DNA of 34,686 nucleotides from an uncultured Chlorobiales bacterium (lineage in GTDB: Bacteria > Bacteroidota > Chlorobiia > Chlorobiales > Thermochlorobacteraceae). Of this stretch, positions 23,701 to 31,930 are shown piece after piece (positions within the stretch are counted from its first letter, which is position 1; every line of letters begins with the position of its first letter). The notes below the pieces were generated by a model, which saw only the letters and a list, made by a program, of their open reading frames with translations, searched no databases and was not told where the DNA came from. The stretch lies in the NCBI GenBank assembly GCA_938003965.1, contig CALKXI010000076.1:1-34686 (forward strand). The letters are read 5' to 3'. The translations under genes were made by a program, and so were the position numbers.

Positions 23701-23827
23701 AGAGGTCGACGCGGGATACGAGTGCGGGTTAAGCCTGCAAGGCTACGACGATATTAAGGTCGGCGACTTAATCGAAGCCTTCGAGATGGTCGAGACCAAA
23801 CGCAAACTGCTCACCGAGCAGAACTAA
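20771..23827 (+). CDS. infB: Translation initiation factor IF-2
   Basis: IF-2 is the GTPase that brings initiator tRNA to the 30S subunit. The 1018-residue protein starts with an IF2N domain (about 5-55) and a long variable, Glu/Pro/Ala-rich linker (about 60-400). A second IF2N-like segment (about 425-480) precedes the GTPase domain, with G1 GHVDHGKT at 519-526, G3 DTPGHE from 566 and G4 NKID from 620. Domains II, III and IV follow. The linker contains an unusual run of QDSVE/QDVV-type repeats at about residues 174-211. A purine-rich AGGAAAG lies directly upstream of the ATG. The protein is large, as is common in this lineage. Confidence 0.98.
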   Translation: MSEERKYKVADIAEELQIAATTVVDFLKSEGIKVATPSSKVSEAVRDLIYNKYSSEKEKSESLRQKKAVEEKKRKAIGSVSLKSSTIAKTSPKPRPIPIVEPTEAPKPVSTQPAELSAPVEMPPTASIERAESTNTSSVSIEEHAVESAETSFQPLTPPSQPSTKSAAVETLHQDSVEISQDSVESRQDVVAQNVIVQDVVVQDAVAIQEPSPASETVSSEATEPTEAKAKEVPPASEHANVPAEAPVEHITELQQQIRQAQADISSRYGSSENKGGLKVLGEIELVKKKRKRKKSFGQQAKEMTAKAEPPIALTTETKAPQAKKQNAPPKHPVSKTDTSATPSTDTSLPQKRTMREEQLAKIAEEKAFKKKRKPDIDEKILERNIRQTISNMDDVGEVHTRSKFRKLRKREREEREELASQQRAAESRIIKLTEYTSTHEFADLIGVAPKDVIAKCFKMGKFITINQRLDRETLELLALEFGKEIQFISENEVTDTLNQEAQVPEDIRTRPPVVTIMGHVDHGKTSLLDYIRQSNVVAGEAGGITQHIGAYEVTLENGQQITFLDTPGHEAFTAMRARGAEVTDIVILVVAADDNVMPQTIEAINHAKAANVPIVVAINKIDKPEANPDKIRAQLAENGVTVEEWGGEVQCQEISAKKGIGVRELLDKVLVQAELMNLTANFHPEKLSKGVVIESELDKGKGIVATVIVQDGLLKVGDPFVCGVSAGRVRAMLDERGRRLEMAHPSQPVRVLGFEMQPEAGDIFAVTPSDREAREIAQRRQLIRREQEFRHRSRARLNDIAKQAQEGSIKALRLIIKADVVGSVEALSDGLMKIQTDEVKVDIIHRGVGQITESDVLLAAASDAIIIGFRVRPNLHAKKLAEREQIDIRFYTVIYHALEEIKDALEGMLSPEFVEEITATVEIREVFRISKVGNIAGCKVLEGKLRRDSKVRLLRDGIQVFEGSLASLKRFKDDVKEVDAGYECGLSLQGYDDIKVGDLIEAFEMVETKRKLLTEQN

Positions 23828-23860
23828 CGCTAACCAGAAATCGCTAAACAAGCATACAGT

Positions 23861-24232
23861 ATGTCTATACGAACCGAGCGCGTTGCTGAACTCATACAGC
23901 GCGAATTAGGGCACATCTTTCAAAAGGAACTACCACGCAATGGCACATTGACAACCATTGTCGCAGTTAAAATCACACCTGACCTTAGCATTGCGCGCAT
24001 TTACCTTTCCGTTTTAGGCGCAAAAGAACTTGCTCAATCTATGCTGGGACATATCAAAAAAGAATCCAAGTTCTTTCGCAAAGCGTTGGCAAGCAGAATC
24101 CGCAATCAATTTCGGCAAATTCCTGAACTCGAATTTTATCTTGACGACGTTGCAGAAAAAGCCGCTCGCATTGAAGAACTCTTGAAAATTGCTAATGCGC
24201 AGCCGAAAAGCACAGACAGCCCAATGCATTGA
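23861..24232 (+). CDS. rbfA: Ribosome-binding factor A
   Basis: RbfA binds the 30S subunit during late assembly and cold adaptation. The 123-residue product has the expected KH-like fold sequence: SIRTERVAELIQRELGHIF at the N-terminus, ITPDLSIARIYLSVLG (about 38-53) and RKALASRIRNQF..PELEFYLDD (about 70-100). The length is normal. It lies 33 bases after infB, and its stop codon overlaps the truB start by one base (TGATG). Confidence 0.96.
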   Translation: MSIRTERVAELIQRELGHIFQKELPRNGTLTTIVAVKITPDLSIARIYLSVLGAKELAQSMLGHIKKESKFFRKALASRIRNQFRQIPELEFYLDDVAEKAARIEELLKIANAQPKSTDSPMH

Positions 24233-24921
24233 TGCTTGAACTCAACGACCTCTGGCTGATTGATAAACCGTTGGATTGGACTTCGTTTGATGTCGTCGCC
24301 AAAGTGCGCAATGCTTATTCAAAGCAGCTTGGAAAAAAGTGCAAGGTCGGACATGCTGGCACCTTAGACCCGAAAGCCACAGGACTTCTGCTCGTTGCAG
24401 TAGGCAAAAAGACGAAAGAAATTTCTTCGCTCGAGGCGCTCGAGAAAGAATACACAGGCGAAATTAAATTAGGCGCAACCACGAAAAGCTACGACACCGA
24501 AACCGAAGAAGAGAACGCATGCGACGCATCGCATTTGAGCAGAGAAACATTGGAACAAACAGCCAAGTCGTTTCTCGGCAAACACATGCAATCGCCGCCG
24601 ATGTATTCAGCAACATGGCACCAAGGCAAACGGCTTTATGAACTCGCACGGCGTGGCAAGGAAGTTGCGCGCACGCCAAAGCCGATAGAAATTTTTGAAT
24701 TCGACTTAACGCACATCCAACTGCCAATTGTCGCATTTCGGATTGTAGTTTCAAAAGGCGCGTATATTCGCACGATTGCGCACGACTTCGGCGCAAAGTT
24801 AGGTGTCGGCGGCTATCTTCGTTCGTTGCGAAGAACGCGCGTCGGCAGTTACAAAATCGAAGACGCATTGAGCATAGAGGCATGTGTAGAACTTATCAGA
24901 ACTCGGAAGTTTGAGATATGA
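24232..24921 (+). CDS. truB: tRNA pseudouridine(55) synthase TruB
   Basis: TruB makes pseudouridine 55 in the T-loop of tRNAs. I start at ATG 24232, which overlaps the rbfA stop, rather than at the TTG just before it. The catalytic aspartate is D46 in GHAGTLDPKATG. The later family segments Y-S-A-x-W-x-x-G-x-x-L-Y (about 120-133) and SKGAYIRTIAHDFG are present. At 229 residues it has the catalytic domain but no C-terminal PUA domain, as is usual for Bacteroidota/Chlorobiota versions. Its stop overlaps the ribF start by four bases. Confidence 0.95.
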   Translation: MLELNDLWLIDKPLDWTSFDVVAKVRNAYSKQLGKKCKVGHAGTLDPKATGLLLVAVGKKTKEISSLEALEKEYTGEIKLGATTKSYDTETEEENACDASHLSRETLEQTAKSFLGKHMQSPPMYSATWHQGKRLYELARRGKEVARTPKPIEIFEFDLTHIQLPIVAFRIVVSKGAYIRTIAHDFGAKLGVGGYLRSLRRTRVGSYKIEDALSIEACVELIRTRKFEI

Positions 24922-25910
24922 CAGAGCGATACCATTTTCGCGACGGTGTTCTTTCACAATTTGATACCGATAATCCAAAGCCGTTCGAACAGAAAGCCTC
25001 TGCGGTTACGATTGGCACTTACGACGGCGTGCATCTGGGGCATCGCGCGATTATTTCAACGCTTGTCTCTGACGCCAAAGCACGCGGCTTGCGCAGCGTA
25101 GTGATTACCTTTGAACCGCATCCGCGCCTTGTGCTCGGTAAAACCAACGGCGCTCCGATTTTTCTGCTCTCGACGCTCGACGAAAAGTTGAACATTCTGG
25201 AATCGCTCGGCGTCGACTGCGTCGTTGTCATTCATTTCACGAAAGCGTTTTCAGAAATGCCTGCCGAAGCATTTGTCGAGAACGTGCTGGTAAAGCAAAT
25301 TGGATTGGCGGAAATTGTCATTGGCTACGACCACATGTTCGGCAGAAATCGCGGCGGCTCATTTGAAACGCTTGCAATGCTTGCAGAGCGGCATCACTTC
25401 ATCGTTAAGCAAATCCCCGAACAGAAAGTCGACAAGCATCATCTTTCAAGCACGGCGATTCGCCGCTTTTTGGAATCGGGAGAGATTGAAAACGCTAATA
25501 GACTGCTCGGCGCACCATATCAACTCTCGGCAGTCGTGGTTGAAGGCGATAAACGCGGACGCACGATTGGATTTCCGACCGCAAACCTTCTGCCGCCTAA
25601 CGCGAAATTGATTCCAAAACACGGCGTCTATGCGGTGGAAGTGAGCATCGGCGAAAAAACATACCGCGCCATGATGAACATTGGCACGCGCCCAACGATT
25701 CAAGCCCAATCAGGTGTTTCGCTCGAAGTGCATTTGCTCGATTTCAATGGCGATTTATACGGCAAATTGCTCACAGTTCGATTTCTCGCACGATTGAGAG
25801 ACGAACAAAAATTTTCAAGTTTAGACGCGCTCAAAGCGCAATTAGAACGCGATAAACACGCGGTGCAACGCATTTTGTCGGAGTTCAATGTCACAAACAC
25901 CGTTGCATAA
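24918..25910 (+). CDS. ribF: Bifunctional riboflavin kinase/FAD synthetase RibF
   Basis: RibF phosphorylates riboflavin to FMN and adenylates FMN to FAD. The N-terminal nucleotidyltransferase has GTYDGVHLGH at residues 33-42 (a variant of GxFDGxHxGH with Tyr for Phe) and a later HHLSSTAIRRFLESGEI segment. The C-terminal riboflavin kinase has GRTIGFPTANL, about residues 214-224, and YRAMMNIGTRPT. The 330-residue length is normal. It overlaps truB by ATGA and is followed by rpsO, a common truB-ribF-rpsO order. Confidence 0.96.
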   Translation: MTERYHFRDGVLSQFDTDNPKPFEQKASAVTIGTYDGVHLGHRAIISTLVSDAKARGLRSVVITFEPHPRLVLGKTNGAPIFLLSTLDEKLNILESLGVDCVVVIHFTKAFSEMPAEAFVENVLVKQIGLAEIVIGYDHMFGRNRGGSFETLAMLAERHHFIVKQIPEQKVDKHHLSSTAIRRFLESGEIENANRLLGAPYQLSAVVVEGDKRGRTIGFPTANLLPPNAKLIPKHGVYAVEVSIGEKTYRAMMNIGTRPTIQAQSGVSLEVHLLDFNGDLYGKLLTVRFLARLRDEQKFSSLDALKAQLERDKHAVQRILSEFNVTNTVA

Positions 25911-25966
25911 AACACAAGTAACGCAATCCATTTTCAACAACTTTTCAAACATAATTTCAACTGCAA

Positions 25967-26236
25967 ATGCCTGTAACGAAAGAACAAAAGTTGGAACTCA
26001 TCAAAAAATTCGGCTCAAACGAAGCCGATACTGGAAGACCCGAAGTGCAAATCGCACTTTTGACCGCACGCATTAACCACTTGACTGAACACTTGAAAAC
26101 GCACAAGAAAGACAATCACACGCGCTACGGCTTGCTCAAACTCGTCGGCAAGCGCAAGCGTCTGCTCAACTACCTGATCAAAACGGACGTGCTTCGCTAT
26201 CGTCAAGTCATTGCCGACCTCGATATTCGCAAGTAA
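25967..26236 (+). CDS. rpsO: 30S ribosomal protein S15
   Basis: The 89-residue protein is a standard S15, which binds 16S rRNA early in 30S assembly. Recognisable parts are [20 protein letters not shown] (about 15-34), [31 protein letters not shown] and the short C-terminal ending LDIRK. It closes the rimP-to-rpsO cluster and is followed by a strong terminator. Confidence 0.98.
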   Translation: MPVTKEQKLELIKKFGSNEADTGRPEVQIALLTARINHLTEHLKTHKKDNHTRYGLLKLVGKRKRLLNYLIKTDVLRYRQVIADLDIRK

Positions 26237-26257
26237 TCCAAACGCATTCACGATTTC

Positions 26258-26285
26258 AAAAGCCTCGACGACATCGAGGCTTTTT
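26258..26285 (+). terminator. Terminator after rpsO
   Basis: AAAAGCCTCGA pairs with TCGAGGCTTTT around the loop CGACA, and the T run continues. The stem is symmetric with A and T flanks. It ends the rimP-rpsO operon 21 bases past the rpsO stop. Confidence 0.9.
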
Positions 26286-26325
26286 GTATCTTCACACCTG
26301 TTTTTAATTCATTTAATCACAGATT

Positions 26326-27417
26326 ATGCCGCTTCGAGCCGGAATCTTAGGACTTCCGAATGTGGGGAAGTCGACACTTTTCAACGCCATCACCGCCCAA
26401 CAAGTCGACGCACAGAATTATCCCTTTTGCACCATTGAGCCGAATGTCGGAAATGTCCCCGTGCCCGACCCACGCTTGAAAGAATTAGCAAAAATTGTCA
26501 AGACGAAAACAATTGTGCCTGCTGTGCTGGAAATCGTCGACATTGCAGGCTTGGTGCGCGGTGCCTCCAAAGGCGAAGGACTCGGCAACAAATTTCTCTC
26601 GCACATTCGCGAAGTCGACGCGCTGATTCACGTGGTTCGCTGTTTTGACGATTCGAACATCGTCCATGTCGATGGCTCCGTTAATCCGCAACGCGATATT
26701 GAAACCATTGAAACCGAACTGATGCTCGCCGATTTGGAATCCATCGAGAAGCGATTGCCAAAACTCGAAAAAGACGCAAAGAAAGATGCCAAACTTGAAC
26801 CGCAAGTCAACTTGATGCGCAAAGTGCACGCGCTTTTGAGCGACGGCAAACCCGCCCGACTTGCCGCCGACACCGACGACGAAAAAGCCTTGCTCAAATC
26901 GCTCTTCTTGCTCACCTCAAAGCCCGTGCTCTACGCCGCCAATGTCAATGAATCTGATATGCTCACAGGCAACGCCTATACAAAGCAGGTCGAAGAAATT
27001 GCCGCCAAAGAAGGCGCGAAAGTGATTGTCGTGTGTGCGAAAATTGAATCGGAAATCGCGCTTCTCTCCGAAGAAGAAAAGCCTGAATTTTTAGCCTCGC
27101 TGGGATTGGAAATGTCGGGCTTGGATAAAATCATTCGCGCCGCTTACGACTTGCTCGGACTGCAAACCTACTTCACCGCAGGCGAAAAAGAAGTGCATGC
27201 ATGGACCATTCGCAAAGGTGCAAAAGCCCCCGAAGCCGCTGGCGCAATTCACTCCGACTTTGAAAAAGGATTCATTCGCGCCGAAGTGATGAAGTATGAA
27301 GATTTGGTCAAGTTCGGTTCGGAACAAAAGGTGAAAGAAGCAGGCAAACTCGCCATCGAAGGCAAAGAGTATGTCGTTCAGGACGGCGATGTGATGCTCT
27401 TCCGCTTCAATGTGTGA
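26326..27417 (+). CDS. ychF: Redox-regulated ATPase YchF (Obg family)
   Basis: YchF is a universally conserved Obg-family P-loop protein that prefers ATP and is linked to ribosome function and oxidative stress. The 363-residue protein has G1 GLPNVGKST at residues 9-17, the switch region [13 protein letters not shown]3 DIAGLV, and the altered G4 motif NVNE (YAANVNES) that explains ATP preference. The C-terminal TGS domain ends [14 protein letters not shown]. It is preceded by the rpsO terminator and appears to be its own unit. It converges with the DUF5686 gene, leaving only 21 bases and no visible terminator. Confidence 0.97.
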   Translation: MPLRAGILGLPNVGKSTLFNAITAQQVDAQNYPFCTIEPNVGNVPVPDPRLKELAKIVKTKTIVPAVLEIVDIAGLVRGASKGEGLGNKFLSHIREVDALIHVVRCFDDSNIVHVDGSVNPQRDIETIETELMLADLESIEKRLPKLEKDAKKDAKLEPQVNLMRKVHALLSDGKPARLAADTDDEKALLKSLFLLTSKPVLYAANVNESDMLTGNAYTKQVEEIAAKEGAKVIVVCAKIESEIALLSEEEKPEFLASLGLEMSGLDKIIRAAYDLLGLQTYFTAGEKEVHAWTIRKGAKAPEAAGAIHSDFEKGFIRAEVMKYEDLVKFGSEQKVKEAGKLAIEGKEYVVQDGDVMLFRFNV

Positions 27418-27438
27418 GCGGTGCAAGAAACGACACGC

Positions 27439-29793
27439 TTAAAAGAGCAACCCTGCGCCAAAAATAAAGCGCAAATCGGCAGGCTGATTTTCACGAAAGC
27501 CCCAAACGAGCGCGCCGCGAAACAAGCCTAACACGCCGCCAAGCCCAAACCCTGTTTCGTAATACTGTTGCGGGATTCCATTTTGCCAAACACGCGCCGC
27601 ACCGCCTTTAACGAAGAGTTGCAAGGTGTGCTCCGCCGCCCAATTAAAGCCAATCGCTTCAAACGGAACGGATTGAAAATTGTGTTCCGCATTGAGCGTT
27701 ACGATGTATTCGCCGATAAATTCTTTTCGGTTCAATCCTAAAAACGCGCCTTGTTCGGCGAAATACGCAACCGGCGACTCCGTGCTGAAAAAGCGTTGCG
27801 GCACTTTATCTGCCCCTAAAAGCGCGCCCGCTTCGGCATAGAGAAGCAAGTGCGGCGCAAGCAATCGGTCGCCAAAAAACGTATTCTTCTTGAACGCACT
27901 CACCGCCCAAATGCGCGTGAACTCAAAATCGCTGCCAAGTGGCGACGACGAATGCTCGATTTCACCTTTCACCCAAATCGGCGAAAGCACTCCGACAAGC
28001 GGAAAGCGTATGCCGTATTCCGTTGATAACACAAGGCTTCGCGTGTTGCCGTCACGAATCGCAGGATTCAAGCGAAAGCGCGCATTGCGACTAAACCAAC
28101 TGTAATTCGTAGTGTTCATCATCGTGCGTTCCGTTTGGCTGCGATAGCCAAGCGAAATAAACAAGTTTGATTTTGGCTGATGCACAAAGGCGAATTTCCA
28201 ACCTTGTGCTTGAAAATAGTTGTGGTAATCTTCTTTGTAGACGAGCGAAGAATAGGCGTTTGAAATGTCCCATGGCGTAAGCCATTCAGGCGTGAACGAT
28301 GTGGTTTTGTAGAGGTCAATCGAAAAGCCGACGATGCGTTTTTCATCGAGCCACTGTGTTGCGCCTGCTGTCCACAAGACTTCTTCGCGCTCGAAGCCAT
28401 AGCCGAGACTGCCGCGCACTTCGGTGCGCTTTGTGAGCGAGTCGAGCTCGAGTTGCGCGCCGAGAAACCAACCTTCAACGCGATTGAAGCGAAGCATTGG
28501 CACATTGAACCAACTAAACCCACTGCCGCCGCTGGTGCTGACCAAGCCCGACATTGCGCCTTTGGGTTTGAATTGGTCTTGAATGGATTTCGTGCTATCG
28601 AGCGTTTGGTAAGCGCGTGTTTCTTCGGCAGTGAGTGCAACGAAATCGCGTTGTTGCCAAAAGAGTGAATCGAACTGTTCGGCGGTCGGCGTTTTCTGAA
28701 CGAGTTTTTGCTCGAAGAGCGAATCAGGCACGCCTATGTTGATTTTGTAGTCGCGAATCGCGCTTGTGGTGATGAACGAAATTCGCGGAAGTTCGAGCAG
28801 TCCACCGCCAATAGAAACTGTCAATCCCCCTTCAATGATTTGATTCGCAGGAAGCCAATAGCCGCGCCCAAGCGAATCGGTGAAATACTCTTGCGCTTGC
28901 TTGTAACGAAAAACCGCATCGTTGATATATGGCAAGCGAAAGCCCGCCGTCGGCTCAACATCGACGCCAATCAGCGCGTAAGTGTTGCTTGCAATTCGAA
29001 TCTCGCCTTTGAAGAGCGGCACAAACTTCGATTGCGGCAAGAGGCGTAAGGTGTAAAACTCTACATCGTCCGCTTTTTTGATATCGACGAGTTCATACTT
29101 GTAGTAGTCGAGCGCGTCGTCAGCGATGGGGCTAACAACTTTGTTGCCCGAAATGCGAATGCGCTCTTCGGAGAAATCGAGCAAGAATCGCAACCCTGCC
29201 GAAACCGCATTGCCTGAGCCACGCAAATCCGACTTCACATTTTCCGTGATGCGCTCTTGAATAATGACCTCGCGAAGCGTATCGCCCCTGCGCCAATAAC
29301 CGTTAGCAAACACTTCGGCAATCGCAACGATGGTTGTGTCTGACTTCAAGAGTTGTTTGCGATAGGCTTCGACTTGATAGGTTTGAAGCGTGCGCCGCTG
29401 GGTGCGCTTGTAGCGAATCGCACGACGCACAATCGTTGTGGCTAAATCTTCATTCGCACTCACCACAATTTCTGACGCAGTTACTTCGCCTTGTTTTAAG
29501 CGAATGTTTTTTTCAATCGGAAGTGCAACGGAAATTTCTTCGCGATACGTGTCGTAGCCGACAAATCGAACCTCGAGCGTGTATCGCCCCGCAGGAATGC
29601 TGACGCGGAACACGCCGTCAACATTTGTTCTCGCGCCTTTGATGATGGTTTCACCTTGTTTGAGTTGAACGGTCGCGCCGATGAGTGCCTCACTGGTTTT
29701 AGCGTCCGTAATTTTGCCTGAAACTGTTTGCGAGCGTATCGGCGAAGCGTTGAGCAAGAGAGCAAAGACCGTAAGCGGAATCAATCGCAACAT
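27439..29793 (-). CDS. DUF5686 outer-membrane protein with carboxypeptidase-regulatory-like domain
   Basis: I start this at ATG 29793 (784 aa) because a signal peptide begins there (MLRLIPLTVFALLLNASPIRSQ). The longer frame upstream translates the dispersed repeat and is not credible. After the signal, residues 22-105 form a CarboxypepD_reg-like beta-sandwich (VSGKITDAKTSEALIGATV...). The rest resembles DUF5686, a Bacteroidota/Chlorobiota outer-membrane family. An early helical block reads IVRRAIRYKRTQRRTLQTY, followed by a long strand-rich barrel ending LRFIFGAGLLF with a terminal Phe. The function of the family is not established. The pairing with a regulatory-like plug resembles TonB-dependent or surface assembly proteins. 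Confidence 0.85.
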   Translation of the reverse strand: MLRLIPLTVFALLLNASPIRSQTVSGKITDAKTSEALIGATVQLKQGETIIKGARTNVDGVFRVSIPAGRYTLEVRFVGYDTYREEISVALPIEKNIRLKQGEVTASEIVVSANEDLATTIVRRAIRYKRTQRRTLQTYQVEAYRKQLLKSDTTIVAIAEVFANGYWRRGDTLREVIIQERITENVKSDLRGSGNAVSAGLRFLLDFSEERIRISGNKVVSPIADDALDYYKYELVDIKKADDVEFYTLRLLPQSKFVPLFKGEIRIASNTYALIGVDVEPTAGFRLPYINDAVFRYKQAQEYFTDSLGRGYWLPANQIIEGGLTVSIGGGLLELPRISFITTSAIRDYKINIGVPDSLFEQKLVQKTPTAEQFDSLFWQQRDFVALTAEETRAYQTLDSTKSIQDQFKPKGAMSGLVSTSGGSGFSWFNVPMLRFNRVEGWFLGAQLELDSLTKRTEVRGSLGYGFEREEVLWTAGATQWLDEKRIVGFSIDLYKTTSFTPEWLTPWDISNAYSSLVYKEDYHNYFQAQGWKFAFVHQPKSNLFISLGYRSQTERTMMNTTNYSWFSRNARFRLNPAIRDGNTRSLVLSTEYGIRFPLVGVLSPIWVKGEIEHSSSPLGSDFEFTRIWAVSAFKKNTFFGDRLLAPHLLLYAEAGALLGADKVPQRFFSTESPVAYFAEQGAFLGLNRKEFIGEYIVTLNAEHNFQSVPFEAIGFNWAAEHTLQLFVKGGAARVWQNGIPQQYYETGFGLGGVLGLFRGALVWGFRENQPADLRFIFGAGLLF

Positions 29794-29830
29794 AAAAGAT
29801 GGGTTGATGAAGTTGAAGCGAACTAACACA

Positions 29831-29936
29831 GTTATTCTGAACGAAGTGAAGAATCCAAAAGAATGGATTCCTCGCTGTGCTCGGAATGACAAGTTGAAAT
29901 AATCGCAGTAGTCATTCTGAACGAAGTGAAGAATCC
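29831..29936. repeat. Cluster of three GTCATTCTGAACGAAG-type dispersed repeat arms
   Basis: Arm 1 (29831-29856) and arm 3 (29911-29936) are direct copies differing by one base. Arm 2 (29865-29890) is an inverted, diverged copy, so arms 1 and 2 can form a long stem with an 8-base loop. This repeat type is widespread in bacterial genomes and generates spurious peptides such as LNEVKNP..RCARND. The rest of the 29794-29976 gap shows no gene. Confidence 0.85.
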
Positions 29937-29976
29937 ACAAAAAATTCCTCTTTCCGCTCAGCGAAACACAGTTACA

Positions 29977-30606
29977 CTACTCTGGCACGGCGTCAAACGC
30001 CACATCGAGAATGGGAAACTTCTTCCAGTCTTTATCATCAAAGTGCCACCACTCGCTGGGGTTTGGAATGAAGCCTTCGGCTTTCATGGCGTTGTGCAGT
30101 GTGGCGCGATTGGCTAAGATGTGCTTCGGAAGTTTGTCGTAAGTGCTTCGTGCGGCTCTAACAAATTCGTCGTATTGTGTAGGCATTTCAAGTTCGTTGC
30201 CAAGCGAGTCGACAAGCGTAACGTCAACTGCCGCGCCACGATTGTGCTTCGAGCCTTTACGCGGGTCAGCAACGAAAGTTGGATTCGGCACAATGTTCCA
30301 AAGTTCCCACTGTGCAGAAAGCGGTCGATAGGCATCGAAGATTTTCAAGCCTAATCCATCTTTTTCCAATCGCGCTTGAACACGCGCTAAGCGTTCAGCG
30401 ACAGGCTTTTGAAGCAAGCATCGTGCTGAAGGATAAACGGCTTTCTTCATGAAGTTGTTGGTCGTTGCGTATCGAAGGTCAATCACAATGCGCGGGTGAA
30501 TTTTCTGAACATCGACCAATTGATGCTGAACGAGTTGACGCTTGGTTTGAGCAGGTGTTGTGGCAATCGTTACGAGAAAAAGCATGAGCAAAAGCAAGGG
30601 TTTCAT
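29977..30606 (-). CDS. D-alanyl-D-alanine dipeptidase (VanX/DdpX-like), exported
   Basis: This 209-residue zinc dipeptidase carries the VanX family ligands H121 and D128 in SKHNRGAAVD and H188 in EWWHF, with catalytic base E185. R94 lies in DAYRP. An N-terminal signal peptide (MKPLLLLMLFLVTIATTPAQ) sends it out of the cytoplasm. It therefore most likely processes D-Ala-D-Ala released from peptidoglycan in the periplasm, rather than conferring glycopeptide resistance, which needs a cytoplasmic VanX plus VanH/VanA, neither of which is present. The start overlaps the queE stop by four bases (ATGA), indicating translational coupling. Confidence 0.9.
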   Translation of the reverse strand: MKPLLLLMLFLVTIATTPAQTKRQLVQHQLVDVQKIHPRIVIDLRYATTNNFMKKAVYPSARCLLQKPVAERLARVQARLEKDGLGLKIFDAYRPLSAQWELWNIVPNPTFVADPRKGSKHNRGAAVDVTLVDSLGNELEMPTQYDEFVRAARSTYDKLPKHILANRATLHNAMKAEGFIPNPSEWWHFDDKDWKKFPILDVAFDAVPE

Positions 30607-31241
30607 ACGCCGCGTGTTTCGGGTGTCCAGATGTATTTGTGCAGTTGCAACTGAAACCGCACACGAAGACGGTCAGATAAAATCCATTCAGCAAGGTCTT
30701 GTGGCGTAAGTTCGCCGAAGACGACCGACATGAGCACGGTGCATTTCTTGGTTAAATCATATTCCGCGATAACCGTTTTTGCCCAATCGTAATCTAAGCG
30801 AGAGCCGATAACGAATTTGACTTCGTCGTTGGCTGTGAGCAGTTCAAGGTTGCGATAGTCGTTGTGTTTGAGCATGCCCGACGAAGGCGTTTTCATGTCG
30901 ATGATTTTGCGCACGCGCGCGTCGACTCTATCGGTCAAGATGTTGCCCGAAGTTTCAAGCATCACCTCGTAGCCTAAATCGCACAAGCGCGTCATGAGTT
31001 CATACACAGGTTCTTGAAGCAACGGCTCGCCGCCCGTGATTTCCACCAAGTTGCAGTTGTAGGTGCGCACTTCGTCGATGATGCTTTCAATCGTGCGCTC
31101 TTTGCCTTCGTAGAAAGCGTATTCAGTGTCGCAATAGGTGCAGCGCAAATTGCACTCGGTCAGGCGCACGAACACACACGGCAAGCCCATACGCGACGAT
31201 TCGCCTTGAATAGAGTAAAAAATTTCGTTAATGGTGAGCAT
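30603..31241 (-). CDS. queE: 7-carboxy-7-deazaguanine synthase QueE
   Basis: QueE is a radical-SAM enzyme in the queuosine/7-deazaguanine pathway. It converts 6-carboxytetrahydropterin to 7-carboxy-7-deazaguanine. The 212-residue protein begins with the typical INEIFYSIQGESSRMGLPCV and has the cluster motif C30-x3-C34-x2-C37 (CNLRCTYC), then EITGGEPLLQ for SAM binding. It is on the short side, as in many QueE proteins with a reduced barrel. No other queuosine gene (queC, queD, queF) is adjacent. It shares an operon with the VanX-like dipeptidase. Confidence 0.93.
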   Translation of the reverse strand: MLTINEIFYSIQGESSRMGLPCVFVRLTECNLRCTYCDTEYAFYEGKERTIESIIDEVRTYNCNLVEITGGEPLLQEPVYELMTRLCDLGYEVMLETSGNILTDRVDARVRKIIDMKTPSSGMLKHNDYRNLELLTANDEVKFVIGSRLDYDWAKTVIAEYDLTKKCTVLMSVVFGELTPQDLAEWILSDRLRVRFQLQLHKYIWTPETRGV

Positions 31242-31259
31242 GGTTGTAGCAAATTTGTG

Positions 31260-31291
31260 AAAAGATACAACAAAGCCTGCGATGTGATAAA
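31260..31291 (-). promoter_or_regulatory. Possible promoter of queE
   Basis: On the minus strand TTTA (31291-31288), 20 bases, then TATCTTTT (31267-31260) give one mismatch in each element to the Bacteroidota consensus. It ends 18 bases before the queE start. Confidence 0.38.
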
Positions 31292-31336
31292 TTCACCGAA
31301 ACCTCAAAAACTTTGAGCCATCTATCTATACCGCCC

Positions 31337-31930
31337 ATGCCGATATTTTTTGCAGATGAAATCGCCCTGCTTTCCAATCCTTACTTCTTTGAACAAAAAA
31401 CGCGCGCCACAGAAAAACTCAAATATGTGATGGAGCAAATTCGCAAAGCCTTGCTCGAGGAAATTCGTCCGCAAGAGTTGCTCGCGCCACGCACAACCGA
31501 CTTTCTCAAAGGACAAATTGCCAAAGGCGAGAACTACGAAGGCTACCCCTACGTGATGCTCGATTTCCCAAAGCAGTTCAGCAAAGAAAGCATTTTTACT
31601 TTTCGCACGCTCTTTTGGTATGGACATTCGCTTATCTTCTCAATGATTGTGGCTGGCGAACATCTCGAGCACTATCGCACAAACTTTGAACGGCATTACG
31701 ATTCGCTCTGTAATTCAATGCTCTATTTTGGCATTAACGACGTGTGGGATTGGCGCGAGCATGCCGCCCTCTTGCTCACAAAAGAAAACAAAGCCGACCT
31801 TCTCCGTCGCGACCAGCCCTTCATCAAATTGATGCGACGCTTTTCACCTGCTATTCTTTCCGATGAACAAAGGGTGCTAAACGAAGCCAAAAAATTCTAT
31901 CAAACCGTTAAACCTGTCATTCAAACATGA
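31337..31930 (+). CDS. Conserved-looking hypothetical protein coupled to trpA
   Basis: I start at ATG 31337 (197 aa, MPIFFADEIALLSNPYFFEQK...) rather than an upstream TTG at 31313, because no ribosome binding site favours the TTG. The protein is soluble and mostly helical, rich in charged and aromatic residues (LFWYGHSLIFSMIVAGEHLEHY, split around residue 100). It has no signal peptide, no membrane segment and no motif I recognise. Its stop overlaps the trpA start by four bases (ATGA), so translation of the two is probably coupled. I do not assign a function. Confidence 0.72.
   Translation: MPIFFADEIALLSNPYFFEQKTRATEKLKYVMEQIRKALLEEIRPQELLAPRTTDFLKGQIAKGENYEGYPYVMLDFPKQFSKESIFTFRTLFWYGHSLIFSMIVAGEHLEHYRTNFERHYDSLCNSMLYFGINDVWDWREHAALLLTKENKADLLRRDQPFIKLMRRFSPAILSDEQRVLNEAKKFYQTVKPVIQT

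Noticed and set aside
29681-29940. Frames reading LNEVKNPKEWIPRCARND and the N-terminal extension of the DUF5686 gene
   Set aside because: These peptides are translations of a common dispersed DNA repeat. The signal peptide at 29793 marks the real start.
29977-30606. Vancomycin-resistance gene cluster
   Set aside because: Only a VanX-like dipeptidase is present, it is exported, and no vanH, vanA or regulator is nearby.
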